Shown: positions 18,727 to 32,259, counted from the first letter of the stretch. The stretch: 64,000 nucleotides of DNA from Neobacillus massiliamazoniensis (GCF_001048695.1 NZ_CVRB01000002.1:965421-1029420); one strand, 5' to 3'. Notes: generated by a model from the sequence alone, not told the origin. Program-made: numbers and translations.

Positions 18727-19699
18727 AGCACAGCTTTTAAGGGAAAATGAGGTCGTTGCCCTGCCAACGGAAACGGTTTATGGCCTCGGCGGTAATGCCG
18801 AAAGTGATGCAGCTGTGGAAAAGATTTTTAGCGCCAAGGGGAGGCCGAGCGATAATCCACTGATTATTCACATTGCGGAACGGGAGCAGCTCCAGCGCTT
18901 TGTGGCGGAAATACCGGCAAAGGCAGAACAATTAATGGAGGCGTTTTGGCCGGGGCCTCTTACGATTATTTTTAAAAAGAAAGCTGGCGTCCTTTCGGAA
19001 AAAGCAACGGCCGGACTGGATAGCGTCGGTGTGAGAATGCCGGATCATCCTGTTGCCCTCGCCTTGCTGAAACGCTGCGGGCTGCCGATTGCAGCGCCAA
19101 GTGCAAACAGCTCCGGCAAACCAAGTCCGACGAGAGCTGAGCACGTGATTGAAGATTTGCAAGGTAAAATTGCCGGTGTGCTCGATGGTGGGGCGACCGG
19201 GGTGGGCGTCGAATCAACGGTCATCGACTGCACTGACTCGGTTCCAGTTATTTTTCGGCCAGGCGGGGTAACGAAGGAGCAGCTCGAGGCTGTGATTGGC
19301 GAAGTCCGGATGGATCCAGCGTTAAGCGAGGAAACTGCGAAACCAAAAGCCCCAGGAATGAAGTACACCCACTACGCGCCCAATGCCCCGCTCTATTTAG
19401 TCGCGGGAAGCAAGGCGTTTTTGATGAAATTAGTAGAGGAAAAACAGCGGGAAGGCTTAAAGGTCGGGGTGCTGACGACAGAAGAAAACGTGAGCGAGTA
19501 CGATGCGGATCTTGTTCTCGCCTGTGGAAAACGGGCCGAGCCGAAAACAGTCGCAGCCGCTCTCTATGATACGTTAAGGGCCTTTAACCATGAAAAGGTG
19601 GATATTATTTTTAGCGAAATGTTTTCTTACGAAGGCGTGGGCGATGCCATCATGAACCGGCTGCAAAAAGCGGCGGGAAATAAGGTGATTATTGAGTAG
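18656..19699 (+). CDS. ywlC: L-threonylcarbamoyladenylate synthase (Sua5/YwlC)
   Basis: Makes threonylcarbamoyl-AMP from threonine, bicarbonate and ATP for the t6A37 tRNA modification. 347 residues: an N-terminal TsaC/YrdC-type domain (LPTETVYGLGGNA, AKGRPSDNPLIIH, SANSSGKPSPT, GVGVESTVIDC, FRPGGVT) and a C-terminal Sua5 domain after the SPGMKYTHYAP-like APGMKYTHYAPNAP hinge. AAAGGTGGATC precedes the ATG. The first ~25 codons (NTKVWKVDKYVDNLENNPH) are shaped by overlapping DnaA boxes; GTGGAT repeatedly reads Val-Asp. Confidence 0.95.
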   Translation: MNTKVWKVDKYVDNLENNPHVVDAAQLLRENEVVALPTETVYGLGGNAESDAAVEKIFSAKGRPSDNPLIIHIAEREQLQRFVAEIPAKAEQLMEAFWPGPLTIIFKKKAGVLSEKATAGLDSVGVRMPDHPVALALLKRCGLPIAAPSANSSGKPSPTRAEHVIEDLQGKIAGVLDGGATGVGVESTVIDCTDSVPVIFRPGGVTKEQLEAVIGEVRMDPALSEETAKPKAPGMKYTHYAPNAPLYLVAGSKAFLMKLVEEKQREGLKVGVLTTEENVSEYDADLVLACGKRAEPKTVAAALYDTLRAFNHEKVDIIFSEMFSYEGVGDAIMNRLQKAAGNKVIIE

Positions 19700-19970
19700 G
19701 CTGGGCGCTACATTCCCGAAGTGAGCCAAAATTCAATATTTCGGGAAACTAGAAGGTTTCTACGTTCATGAAAAGCGGTTAGAAATAAGATTTCGTTTAC
19801 GTAGACACCTTCTACGTTCACGAAAAGCGATTGAAAACAGGAAATTGTTTACGTAGACACACTCTACATTCCCGAAATCGGGTAAAATTCAAATCTATGG
19901 GAAACTAGAGGCATTTTACGTGCTCGAAAAAGGGAAAATAGCATGATTCGGGTCACGTAAATTTGTAAAT
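19700..19970 (+). repeat. 52-bp tandem repeat, family B, locus 1
   Basis: The TAC of CTAC(G/A) recurs at 19709, 19761, 19813, 19865 and 19917: exactly 52 bp each time. The unit holds ACGTAGACACCTTCTACGT, an inverted pair with a short loop, plus a linker such as CACGAAAAGCGATTGAAAAC. Some half-units are replaced by TTCCCGAAAT/GGGAAACTAGA modules in the same register. It fills most of the ywlC-mntP gap. Confidence 0.85.
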
Positions 19971-20008
19971 TGCTATTAAATAGAAGAAAATTTTGCTGCA
20001 GCTGAGCC

Positions 20009-20057
20009 CTATCAGCGGATTTCAGCAGTCTATCAGCAATTACGACCTTCTATCCGC
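20009..20057 (+). repeat. Short phased CTATC(A/C)GC repeat
   Basis: CTATCAGC at 20009 and 20030 and CTATCCGC at 20050: spacings of 21 and 20 bp, the same as in the GGCACATA arrays but with another motif. Confidence 0.5.
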
Positions 20058-20162
20058 GAATCGCATTTCCGGACCTAACCGAGCGGCTTCTCCAACTCGA
20101 CTTCTAAAATACTTTGGACGTGCATATGCTGAATTAGCAAGTCCAAGGGGGCTGATTTTAGA

Positions 20163-20720
20163 ATGACAGCAATGGTTGGAGAAATAGTCACGCTGTTAAT
20201 CATGGCATTTGCGCTAGGAATGGATGCATTTTCGGTGGGACTTGGCATGGGAATGTACAAACTGCGGATGAGGCAGATTTTTAAAATAGGGATTACAATA
20301 GGGCTTTTTCACGTATGGATGCCGCTTGTGGGCTTGTTGATGGGAAAGCTTTTATCGGAGAAATTCGGCACCTTTGCCAGCATTATCGGCGGCTTGCTGC
20401 TGATCATTTTAGGTGTGAACATGATATGGGCAAGCGTTAAAAAGGGCGAAGAAAAAATTATCACTCCGACAGGAATGGGCTTGCTTATTTTTGCCTTAAG
20501 TGTCAGCCTTGACAGTTTTTCAGTCGGACTTTCATTAGGAATCTTCGGGGCGAAAACAGCCTTGGTTCTTTTATGCTTTGGAATTGTGGCAACGGTGCAA
20601 ACATGGGCCGGCCTGTTGTTGGGCAGAAAGGTTCAAGCCTGGATTGGCTCATACAGCGAAGCGCTTGGCGGCGCCATATTACTTGCATTTGGTTTGAAAC
20701 TGCTGTATCTTTTTTTCTAA
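20163..20720 (+). CDS. mntP: Manganese efflux pump MntP
   Basis: Exports Mn(II) across the membrane. 185 residues with six predicted membrane segments built as an inverted duplication: each half carries an Asp motif, [12 protein letters not shown] near residue 20 and [12 protein letters not shown] near residue 120. AAGGGGG lies 11 bases before the ATG. In B. subtilis the same gene (ywlD) lies between ywlC and ywlE. I see no yybP-ykoY-type manganese riboswitch in front of it. Confidence 0.93.
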   Translation: MTAMVGEIVTLLIMAFALGMDAFSVGLGMGMYKLRMRQIFKIGITIGLFHVWMPLVGLLMGKLLSEKFGTFASIIGGLLLIILGVNMIWASVKKGEEKIITPTGMGLLIFALSVSLDSFSVGLSLGIFGAKTALVLLCFGIVATVQTWAGLLLGRKVQAWIGSYSEALGGAILLAFGLKLLYLFF

Positions 20721-20748
20721 AAAAATACAGAAAAATAGGAGAGAAGGA

Positions 20749-21192
20749 ATGCTCATGCGGCGCATTTTGTTTGTATGTACGGGAAATACATGTCGAAGCC
20801 CAATGGCAGAGGCCATTTTGAAAAATAAAAAAATTGACGGCCTGGAGGTAAAATCAGCCGGCATTTTTGCTGTGAACGGAAGTGACGCCTCGACCCATGC
20901 CAAGCAAGTGCTCGATGAAAATAACATTTTCCATCACCATCAATCAAGTTTGCTGGCCAAAGAGGACCTGAACTGGGCTGATTTGGTTTTAACAATGACT
21001 ACCTCCCATAAATACGCCATCCACCAGCAATACCCCAGCGTAAGTGCGAAGCTTTTTACATTGAAGGAATTTGTTGGTGAACCATTTGATCATGATGTCG
21101 TTGACCCATTTGGCGGTAACCTTGCCATCTACCAAGAAACCTATCAAGAGCTTGAAAAACTCATTAATAAAGTGTTGGAAAAAATTGGATAG
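20749..21192 (+). CDS. ywlE: Protein-arginine phosphatase YwlE
   Basis: Low-molecular-weight tyrosine-phosphatase fold that removes phosphate from phosphoarginine placed by McsB. 147 residues. The P-loop CTGNTCRSPMAEA holds the nucleophile Cys and the Thr (position +4) that gives phosphoarginine specificity in YwlE; the general-acid Asp is in VVDPFGG. Two starts are possible, ATG 20749 (after AGGAGAG) and ATG 20755 (after GAAGGA). Forms a run with rpiB and ywlG. Confidence 0.93.
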   Translation: MLMRRILFVCTGNTCRSPMAEAILKNKKIDGLEVKSAGIFAVNGSDASTHAKQVLDENNIFHHHQSSLLAKEDLNWADLVLTMTTSHKYAIHQQYPSVSAKLFTLKEFVGEPFDHDVVDPFGGNLAIYQETYQELEKLINKVLEKIG

Positions 21193-21197
21193 ATAAC

Positions 21198-21226
21198 TAG
21201 GGAGCCTTTAGGGCTCCTATTTTAAT
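21198..21226 (+). terminator. Terminator after ywlE
   Basis: TAGGGAGCC and GGCTCCTA pair around TTTAG, followed by TTTT. Confidence 0.7.
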
Positions 21227-21315
21227 GACTAGCTTTTCTAATATTTTTTACCCGCGAGCTTTCTATTTTTTTTTCAATATGTCAAAATGAAAGAAAACAA
21301 CAGGAGGAGTCTAAC

Positions 21316-21762
21316 ATGAAAGTAGCATTGGCATCTGATCATGGTGGCATTAATATTCGCAAAGAAATCGCAAACTTATTGGAAGAATTGAACATTGAAT
21401 ACGTTGATTTTGGTTGTGATTGCAACACATCGGTGGATTATCCGGATTACGCGCTGCCTGTGGCGGAGAAAGTGGCAAGCGGAGAGTTCGACCGCGGCAT
21501 TTTGATTTGTGGAACTGGAATTGGGATGAGCATCGCCGCCAACAAGGTAAAAGGAATTCGCTGCGCACTCGTTCATGATACATTTAGCGCAAAAGCTACG
21601 CGCGCTCATAATGACACTAATATATTGGCAATGGGCGAACGCGTCATTGGTCCAGGGCTGGCAAGGGAAATTGCGCAAGTTTGGCTGACCGGCGAATTTG
21701 AAGGCGGTCGTCATGTTGCACGGATTGATAAAATTAAGGCTATCGAAAACAAATACCTCTAA
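21316..21762 (+). CDS. rpiB: Ribose-5-phosphate isomerase B
   Basis: Interconverts ribose 5-phosphate and ribulose 5-phosphate. 148 residues. SDHGG at residues 7-11, DYPDYA, the active-site cysteine region [15 protein letters not shown] and the [13 protein letters not shown] segment are family signatures. AGGAGGAG lies upstream of the ATG. Same place as B. subtilis ywlF. Confidence 0.95.
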   Translation: MKVALASDHGGINIRKEIANLLEELNIEYVDFGCDCNTSVDYPDYALPVAEKVASGEFDRGILICGTGIGMSIAANKVKGIRCALVHDTFSAKATRAHNDTNILAMGERVIGPGLAREIAQVWLTGEFEGGRHVARIDKIKAIENKYL

Positions 21763-21775
21763 GGGGACAAACAAA

Positions 21776-22342
21776 ATGATTCAACAATGGGAAACGGAAT
21801 TAGAAGCGATCTTGGCAGAGTTTAAGGAGCAAGTTGGATTCAAGCCTGGACAGTTGCTCGTTGTGGGCTGTAGCACGAGCGAGGTCATGGGCGAACGAAT
21901 TGGTACAGCAGGAACCTTTGATGTGGCGGAAATGATTTTTCGCACCTTGACGAAGCTGCAGCAGGAAACGGGAATCGAGCTAGCGTTTCAATGCTGTGAG
22001 CATCTAAACCGCGCCCTAGTGGTGAAAAGAACGGTTGCCCTCGAGCACGGCTTGGAGGAGGTTTCCGTAGTTCCTGTCCGCAAGGCTGGTGGAGCAATGG
22101 CGACGTATGCTTTTGAACACACGAACGATGCCGTTGTCGTGGAATTCTTGAAAGCAGACGCTGGTATCGACATTGGTGATACCTTCATAGGCATGCATTT
22201 GAAGCATGTTGCAGTACCGATTCGTGTTAAACAGAAAATGGTCGGCCATGCCCGTGTGACGCTGGCTAAAACAAGACCGAAGCTCATCGGCGGGGAGAGA
22301 GCCGTTTACGTGCGTAATCGTGACAATTCCAGCTGTTCGTAA
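21776..22342 (+). CDS. ywlG: UPF0340 / TIGR01440 family protein YwlG
   Basis: 188 residues of unknown function. A Rossmann-like start ([20 protein letters not shown]) is followed by [11 protein letters not shown] and [17 protein letters not shown], the conserved family blocks. The ATG at 21776 lies 13 bases after the rpiB stop, and the AAGGGGAC ribosome-binding site overlaps that stop, so the two are coupled. Longer frames into rpiB are rejected. Confidence 0.9.
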   Translation: MIQQWETELEAILAEFKEQVGFKPGQLLVVGCSTSEVMGERIGTAGTFDVAEMIFRTLTKLQQETGIELAFQCCEHLNRALVVKRTVALEHGLEEVSVVPVRKAGGAMATYAFEHTNDAVVVEFLKADAGIDIGDTFIGMHLKHVAVPIRVKQKMVGHARVTLAKTRPKLIGGERAVYVRNRDNSSCS

Positions 22343-22524
22343 GCAGTCAGCTGGAATGTTGTGAATTTCAGGCTGCTATTTTTTACAGCAGGTTAGCGTA
22401 AAGCCAATTTTTAACATGTTTTTTTAATTATCTTAAAACTTTTAAAATAAAGCAAAAACATGCTAAAATAAAATGGAATTTTCGAAAGTTTTCGGTTTCA
22501 TACAATAAGGGGGATACGATTACG

Positions 22525-23766
22525 ATGAAGCATTTGTCACAGCAGGATGAGGCAGTTTTTCAGGGGATTCAACAGGAATTGGGCCGTCAGCGCGCCAAAA
22601 TTGAATTGATTGCCTCAGAAAACTTTGTTAGCGAAGCGGTCATGGAAGCCCAGGGCTCTGTGTTAACGAACAAATATGCAGAAGGATACCCGGGACGCCG
22701 CTACTATGGTGGCTGTGAATATGTTGATGTTGTCGAAAACATTGCTCGCGATCGTGCAAAACAAATTTTCGGCGCGGAACATGTGAATGTTCAGCCACAT
22801 TCCGGTGCCCAAGCCAACATGGCGGTCTACTTCACGATCTTAGAGCAAGGTGACACAGTACTCGGCATGAATTTATCACATGGCGGCCACTTAACGCATG
22901 GTAGCCCGGTCAACTTTAGTGGAATTCAATATAACTTTGTTGAATATGGTGTTGATGAAGTAACGCAACAGATCAATTATGATGATGTCTTGGCAAAGGC
23001 ACGCGAGCATAAACCAAAGCTGATTGTGGCAGGGGCAAGCGCCTACCCAAGGGAAATTGATTTTAAAAAGTTCCGTGAAATCGCCGATGAAGTTGGCGCC
23101 TATTTGATGGTCGATATGGCTCATATCGCCGGATTGGTTGCGGCAGGACTGCACCAAAATCCAGTTCCATATGCTGATTTCGTGACAACGACTACGCATA
23201 AAACATTGCGTGGGCCACGCGGCGGGATGATCCTTTGCCGTGAACAATTTGCCAAACAAATAGACAAGTCAATTTTCCCAGGCATTCAAGGCGGTCCTTT
23301 AATGCATGTCATTGCTGCAAAAGCAGTTGCTTTTGGCGAAGCGCTCCAGGACAGCTTTAAAGACTATGCAGGAAACATTATCGCCAATTCCAAACGCCTT
23401 GGTGAAAGTCTGCAAAAAGAAGGTATTAAACTTGTTTCCGGTGGCACGGATAACCACTTATTGCTCGTCGACCTGCAAAACCTTGGTTTAACAGGGAAAG
23501 TGGCAGAACATGTGCTTGATGAAATCGGTATTACCGTGAACAAGAACACCATTCCATTCGATCCACAAAGCCCGTTTGTAACGAGCGGTATTCGGATCGG
23601 AACAGCTGCTGTGACATCGCGCGGCTTTGGCTTAGAGGACATGGACGAAATTGCCTCTATTATTGCCTTCACGCTAAAAAATCACGAAGACGAAGCAAAG
23701 CTTGCTGAGGCACGTGAACGCGTGACGACTCTAACCAACAAATTTACGCTATACCCTGAATATTAA
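22525..23766 (+). CDS. glyA: Serine hydroxymethyltransferase
   Basis: PLP enzyme that makes glycine and 5,10-methylene-tetrahydrofolate from serine, the main one-carbon source for purine and dTMP synthesis. 413 residues. The PLP lysine is in [31 protein letters not shown] and the [12 protein letters not shown] strand are standard. ATAAGGGGGATACG precedes the ATG. In B. subtilis glyA belongs to the PurR regulon; I found only a doubtful PurBox here. Its neighbour upp follows on the same strand. Confidence 0.97.
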   Translation: MKHLSQQDEAVFQGIQQELGRQRAKIELIASENFVSEAVMEAQGSVLTNKYAEGYPGRRYYGGCEYVDVVENIARDRAKQIFGAEHVNVQPHSGAQANMAVYFTILEQGDTVLGMNLSHGGHLTHGSPVNFSGIQYNFVEYGVDEVTQQINYDDVLAKAREHKPKLIVAGASAYPREIDFKKFREIADEVGAYLMVDMAHIAGLVAAGLHQNPVPYADFVTTTTHKTLRGPRGGMILCREQFAKQIDKSIFPGIQGGPLMHVIAAKAVAFGEALQDSFKDYAGNIIANSKRLGESLQKEGIKLVSGGTDNHLLLVDLQNLGLTGKVAEHVLDEIGITVNKNTIPFDPQSPFVTSGIRIGTAAVTSRGFGLEDMDEIASIIAFTLKNHEDEAKLAEARERVTTLTNKFTLYPEY

Positions 23767-23770
23767 TAGG

Positions 23771-23812
23771 AAACCGGCTGTGGTGCCTGACACCAAGCCG
23801 GTTTTCTTTTTA
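23771..23812 (+). terminator. glyA terminator with repeat 13-mer in its loop
   Basis: AAACCGGCT pairs with AGCCGGTTT and TTCTTTT follows. The loop consists of the palindromic 13-mer GGTGCCTGACACC (23782-23794), which can extend the stem. Confidence 0.85.
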
Positions 23813-23851
23813 AGGAAATTGATAGTGTCGCCGATTTGAAAAAGGTAGAAA

Positions 23852-23889
23852 AGAATGGCCACTTTGAGTTGCCCATTCTATTTTTTTTC
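23852..23889 (+). terminator. Terminator-like hairpin before upp
   Basis: AGAATGG...CCATTCT around a 13-15-base loop, followed by ATTTTTTTT. It ends about 50 bases before upp. It may be a second terminator for glyA or an attenuator for upp; no PyrR-binding loop is visible. Confidence 0.55.
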
Positions 23890-23899
23890 TGTAAAATGA

Positions 23900-24568
<669 letters not shown>

Positions 24569-24576
24569 TTTGAAAG

Positions 24577-24606
24577 CCAGGCATTTGAAATGCCTGGTTT
24601 TTTTAT
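24577..24606 (+). terminator. upp terminator
   Basis: CCAGGCATTTGAAATGCCTGG followed by TTTTTTT. Confidence 0.9.
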
Positions 24607-24647
24607 TTTGAATGGGTGGGGCGGTCGGCGTCGCGAATCCTGGACAA

Positions 24648-25316
24648 ATGGCACATAAAAGTGAAAAACGGCACATATATTTTTAAAATGGCACATAAAA
24701 TGAAAAAACGGCACATAAAACACAAAAATGGCACATATATTGGAAAAACGGCACATATCGTAATTCAAGCAGGTGAAATCCTTAAAAAAGTAACTGAAAA
24801 GAGCGGCTGCCAGTCGGAAACCAGGCGTCTTAGATGATTAGGATAGACTTTTGAAAGAAACGGCACATAAAAATGGAAAATAGCACATAAGTGGGTGAAA
24901 ACGGCACATAAAACACAAAAATGGCACATATATTGGAAAAACGGCACATATCGTAATTCAAGTAGGTGAAATCCTTAAAAAAGTAACTGAAAGAGCGGTT
25001 GCCAGTCGGAAAACAGACTTCTTAGATGATTAGGATAGACTTTTGAAAGAAACGGCACATAAAAATGGAAAATGGCACATAAGTGGGTGAAAACGGCACA
25101 TAAAACACAAAAATGGCACATAAATTTGAAAAACGGCACATATCGTAATTCAAGCAGGTTAAATCTTTCAAAAAGTAACTGAAAAGAGCGATTGCCAGTC
25201 GGAAAACAGGCGTCTTAGATGATTAGGATAGACTTTTGAAAGAAACGGCATAAAAATGGAAAATGGCACATAAAAGTGAAAAAACGGCACATATCCTGTC
25301 CAAAACGGCACATAAA
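24648..25316 (+). repeat. GGCACATA tandem repeat array 2
   Basis: Same design as array 1: GGCACATA every 20-21 bp in groups, separated by a ~95-bp block (TCGTAATTCAAGCAGGTGAA, AAAAGTAACTGAAAAGAGC, GATTAGGATAGACTTTTGAA). The group-plus-block unit starts at 24851, 25043 and 25236, periods of 192 and 193. It fills most of the 841-base gap between the upp terminator and the subtilase gene. A few motifs are degenerate (TAGCACATAA, GGCATAAAA). Confidence 0.9.
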
Positions 25317-25409
25317 CCACTTCCTCCCCCCTAATTTTCTTTTAAAACCGAAAAGAATACTTTCCCCATTTTAGAAAAACCTAATAAAAAAAGGGGAAAT
25401 CATTCTTAT

Positions 25410-27587
25410 ATGAAAAAACTCATCGTGTTGCTCGCGTTCATGCTAACCCTTCAAGTTCTTCCGGCAGCTGCTGCTCGAAAGCTGCTCATCATACCAAGCC
25501 TCCCAAATGACACGCAAATTGCGATTGTTGTGCTCCAAAACCCGCAAACTGAACAGGAAATTCAACAATTCCTCGCGCCCTATAAAGACATCAGGCTACG
25601 CAAAATTTTTCGAGAGGCACTTAACGGGTTTTCTGTTCAAGGGCCAGCGAAAACAATTGCTCAGCTTGCCCAGAACAAACAAATTATGAATATTTCGCCC
25701 GTCAACCAATACACCGTGCAAACTGAAGAAGGTGTGAAAATTATTGGTGCGGAGAAGGTTCGGACAATTTTTGATGAGAAAAATCAACGGCTTACCGGGA
25801 AAGGGATCACGGTTGGAGTCATTGATACCGGGATCGATTACACTCATCCTGACTTGAGACGGAACTACGCAGGCGGCCACGATCTTGTTGATCAAGATAA
25901 AGATCCGATGGAAACCCGATCCCAAGGAAAGGCAACTCTTCATGGCACTCATGTGGCTGGGATCATCGCCGCGAATGGAAAAATCCAAGGGGTCGCTCCG
26001 GAGGCCAAGATTATCGCTTATCGAGCGCTTGGGCCTGGAGGCGGCGGGACGACTGAGCAGGTGATTGCAGCGGTTGAGCAGGCCATCAAGGATAAGGTCG
26101 ACATCATCAACCTTTCGCTCGGCAATGATGTAAACGGACCGGACCTTCCCATTAGTCTTGCCTTAAACAATGCGGTGGATAAGGGGATTGTGGCTGTGGC
26201 GGCAAATGGCAATTCTGGGCCAAATGTATGGACAGTGGGTTCACCTGGGACAGCTACGAAAGCCATTTCTGTTGGCGCCTCCACGCCTACGATGGAAGTG
26301 CCATACTTAATAATAGAAGGAAAGCAATTCCGCATTCAACCAATGGAAGGGTCAGCGCCATGGTCGTTCGAACGCGCTATCGATATGGTCGATGGCGGTA
26401 TTGGGACAAAAGAGGACCTGCAAAAGGCTAAAGACAAGATCGTGCTCATTAAGCGGGGCCAGTTAACTTTTTCCGAAAAAGCGAAAAACGCCCAAGAAGC
26501 GGGAGCTGCCGCGGTCATTATCTACAATCATATGAGCGGCAACTTTATGGGGAATTTAGAAACGCAAAGCGACATTCCGGTGGCGTCGCTGTCTAAGCAG
26601 GACGGAGAATTTTTAAAAAAGAAAGTAACCAACCGCTTATCAACAAGAATCACAACCATCGAAGAAAAGGACAGGCTTGCCGACTTTAGCTCACGCGGTC
26701 CCGTTACCGGCACGTGGGAAATTAAACCGGACCTTGTAGCACCCGGTGTTGCGATTAACTCAACCGTTCCGGGAGGCTATCTATCGTTGCAAGGAACAAG
26801 TATGGCAGCACCCCATGTCGCCGGTGCCTGCGCCTTGATTAAGCAGGCGCATCCCGAGTGGTCGCCGCTTGAAATCAAGGCAGCATTAATGAACACCGCT
26901 AAGCCGCTCGGAAAAAACTATCGGATGTACGAACAAGGAGCGGGGCGAATTCAGGTCGACGAGGCGGTGAAAGCCGGTTCACTTGTAATCCCAAGCTCGC
27001 TGAAGTTTGGCAAGTTTCCAAACAGTGGGCAAGTCCACAAAGCTACGGTAAAAGTGGAAAATACAAGCGGGAACACCGTTCGTTACTCCTTTGACATCCC
27101 GTTCCAAACTGATGGATTAAAGTGGCGATTCCCGCTTCCGTTTACGCTCGGACCGAAGCAAACGAAGGATGTAACAGTCGAGCTAATGGTCGAGCCGAAA
27201 GAATTAAAAGGGAAAATTCATGATGGTTCCCTACAATTGAATGCAGGTTCAAACCAGATTCAAATTCCGTATATTTATGTTCTCGAGGAGCCGAATTACC
27301 CTAGGGTCATGGGCTTTGATTTCGCCGCAGGTGACAAGCCTGGTGATTACCTCTATGAAGTGTATTTACCGGGTGGGGCTGAGGAATTTGGAATTGCGTT
27401 GTTTAACCCGGAGGATTTTCGCTTTATTGGCTTTTTGGATACAGGAAGAAATGTAAAGAAAGGGTTGATTCGTAAGGAAATTTCTCCTGATCAGCTTCCG
27501 TCAAAAGGAATCTATCTCGCAAAAGTGTTTGCCAAAAAAGCAGGACAAGAAGATTCAATTGAAAAGATAATTGAAATTGGAAAATAA
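25410..27587 (+). CDS. Secreted S8 serine protease (subtilase) with PA domain, Vpr-like
   Basis: 725 residues. A Sec signal peptide (MKKLIVLLAFMLTLQVLPAAA) is followed by an inhibitor I9-like propeptide to about residue 105, then the peptidase S8 domain. The catalytic triad is D139 (VGVIDTGID), H178 (HGTHVAG) and S464 (GTSMAAPHVAG), with the oxyanion Asn at 268. A PA domain is inserted at about 300-420 (IVLIKRGQLTFSEKAKNAQ, AAAVIIYN). The C-terminal 200 residues are Fn3-like. This is the architecture of B. subtilis Vpr. Nutrient scavenging is likely; substrates unknown. AAGGGGAAA precedes the ATG. It is flanked by array 2 and has its own terminator. Confidence 0.93.
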   Translation: MKKLIVLLAFMLTLQVLPAAAARKLLIIPSLPNDTQIAIVVLQNPQTEQEIQQFLAPYKDIRLRKIFREALNGFSVQGPAKTIAQLAQNKQIMNISPVNQYTVQTEEGVKIIGAEKVRTIFDEKNQRLTGKGITVGVIDTGIDYTHPDLRRNYAGGHDLVDQDKDPMETRSQGKATLHGTHVAGIIAANGKIQGVAPEAKIIAYRALGPGGGGTTEQVIAAVEQAIKDKVDIINLSLGNDVNGPDLPISLALNNAVDKGIVAVAANGNSGPNVWTVGSPGTATKAISVGASTPTMEVPYLIIEGKQFRIQPMEGSAPWSFERAIDMVDGGIGTKEDLQKAKDKIVLIKRGQLTFSEKAKNAQEAGAAAVIIYNHMSGNFMGNLETQSDIPVASLSKQDGEFLKKKVTNRLSTRITTIEEKDRLADFSSRGPVTGTWEIKPDLVAPGVAINSTVPGGYLSLQGTSMAAPHVAGACALIKQAHPEWSPLEIKAALMNTAKPLGKNYRMYEQGAGRIQVDEAVKAGSLVIPSSLKFGKFPNSGQVHKATVKVENTSGNTVRYSFDIPFQTDGLKWRFPLPFTLGPKQTKDVTVELMVEPKELKGKIHDGSLQLNAGSNQIQIPYIYVLEEPNYPRVMGFDFAAGDKPGDYLYEVYLPGGAEEFGIALFNPEDFRFIGFLDTGRNVKKGLIRKEISPDQLPSKGIYLAKVFAKKAGQEDSIEKIIEIGK

Positions 27588-27597
27588 GAAAAGGGGA

Positions 27598-27637
27598 GGG
27601 CGCCTCATTGAAGAACGAGGCGCAATCTCCTTTTTCC
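27598..27637 (+). terminator. Subtilase terminator
   Basis: GCGCCTC and GAGGCGC pair around TTGAAGAAC inside a longer GGAG...CTCC stem, followed by TTTTT. Confidence 0.75.
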
Positions 27638-27779
27638 AAATTAAGGGATTAACTCCTCTTTATACGAATATTGTAATCTGGAAAAAACGAAAGGCAGAAG
27701 GTTGAAAAACATGAAATTTTATAGGGGGGAATAGAGCGGATTTCTGGAAATTGATTGTGGATTATTTCACGTAAATGCA

Positions 27780-27808
27780 TTGACATTGATAGGGCGCTAT
27801 TGTATGCT
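27780..27808 (+). promoter_or_regulatory. atp operon promoter
   Basis: TTGACA at 27780-27785, a 17-bp spacer and TATGCT at 27803-27808. It lies 127 bases before atpZ; no terminator separates it from the operon. Nothing else is recognised in 27638-27934. Confidence 0.75.
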
Positions 27809-27934
27809 AACAAAGGGTATGAAATGATAGGGTTTTCAATATCTGCGTGATGTTAATGTTGGTATTGTAAGGCATTATCTTTTCCAATTTCCAAGTGTCT
27901 GTTTTCCATTCTCAAAAAGTGAGGATGCGATAAT

Positions 27935-28156
27935 ATGAAGAAAAATAACCGCAATCCATTTCAAGCGATGGCTTTGATGTCGGCAATTGTTTCCCAGTTA
28001 GTCGGTTCCATTCTTATCGGTATTTTTTCAGGCAGATGGCTAGACCACCAATGGGGTACTGAGCCTATTTTCTTAATAATCGGATTGTTAATAGGGCTTT
28101 CAGCAGGAGTCTATGCTATGCTTTTTTCCATCCGTCATTTCTATTCAGGAGATTAA
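27935..28156 (+). CDS. atpZ: AtpZ/AtpI family protein
   Basis: 73 residues with two membrane helices (SAIVSQLVGSILIGIFSGRW and FLIIGLLIGLSAGVYAML). Small AtpZ proteins head many Bacillus atp operons; a role with AtpI in assembling the c-ring or in magnesium/calcium movement has been proposed for relatives. GTGAGGATGCG lies before the ATG. Seven bases separate it from atpI. Confidence 0.85.
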   Translation: MKKNNRNPFQAMALMSAIVSQLVGSILIGIFSGRWLDHQWGTEPIFLIIGLLIGLSAGVYAMLFSIRHFYSGD

Positions 28157-28162
28157 CTAACT

Positions 28163-28537
28163 ATGCCAGAATTCAGAGTGATTTACAATAGGCAACGTAA
28201 ATGGATTTTTTACTTGTTGTCGATTTATGTTCTTGGCTGGGGATTTACTTCTTACAAGACCATTTTTTCAGGCTTGATTTTAGGGACATGCTTTAGCTTC
28301 CTCAATCTTTGGATGCTAGTGAGGAAAACGGAACGCTTTGATAAGGCCATTGCAAAAGGGAAAAAGGTAGCGTCACTCGGATCGCTGCAAAGGATGGCAA
28401 CAGCCGCGATTGCTGCAATCATCGCATTAAAATACCCTCAATATTTTAATATTGTATTTGTTGTAGCGGGACTAATGACATCTTATTTTGTCATTATGAT
28501 AGATTATTTTTACCATGCAATGAAAATACATAAATAA
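28163..28537 (+). CDS. atpI: ATP synthase subunit I
   Basis: 124 residues with four predicted membrane helices (IFYLLSIYVLGWGF; IFSGLILGTCFSFLNLWML; MATAAIAAIIALKYP; IVFVVAGLMTSYFVIMIDYF). AtpI is not part of the finished enzyme; in related bacteria it helps assemble the c-ring. Position between atpZ and atpB is conserved. Confidence 0.88.
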   Translation: MPEFRVIYNRQRKWIFYLLSIYVLGWGFTSYKTIFSGLILGTCFSFLNLWMLVRKTERFDKAIAKGKKVASLGSLQRMATAAIAAIIALKYPQYFNIVFVVAGLMTSYFVIMIDYFYHAMKIHK

Positions 28538-28553
28538 ACGGGAAGCGAGGTGA

Positions 28554-29273
<720 letters not shown>

Positions 29274-29319
29274 AAATTTTTAGGAAAAAATAATTTATTA
29301 TTTATTCATACAATTTTAA

Positions 29320-29547
<228 letters not shown>

Positions 29548-29563
29548 AAGTAGAAAACTCCAG

Positions 29564-29586
29564 ATGGCGAAGCAAATCTTCGCCAT
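29564..29586 (+). promoter_or_regulatory. Hairpin between atpE and atpF
   Basis: ATGGCGAAG and CTTCGCCAT pair perfectly around CAAAT, 16 bases after the atpE stop. No U-tract follows, so it is more likely a 3'-end stabiliser or processing site than a terminator. GGTGTCAGGCACC (29622-29634) lies between it and atpF. Confidence 0.55.
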
Positions 29587-29667
29587 TCGTTTATGTCCAT
29601 AACTTGCCGCACCAATATTTTGGTGTCAGGCACCGGATTTTTTGTGATTGACTCTTGAAAGGAGTGA

Positions 29668-32259
<2,592 letters not shown>

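Noticed and set aside
20085..20162. Manganese riboswitch (yybP-ykoY) before mntP
   Set aside because: The short leader lacks the conserved loops; the region holds phased repeats instead.
22470..22510. PurR box upstream of glyA
   Set aside because: On the - strand AAACCGAAAACTTT resembles a PurBox but contains an extra base, and no second half-site at the usual distance was found.
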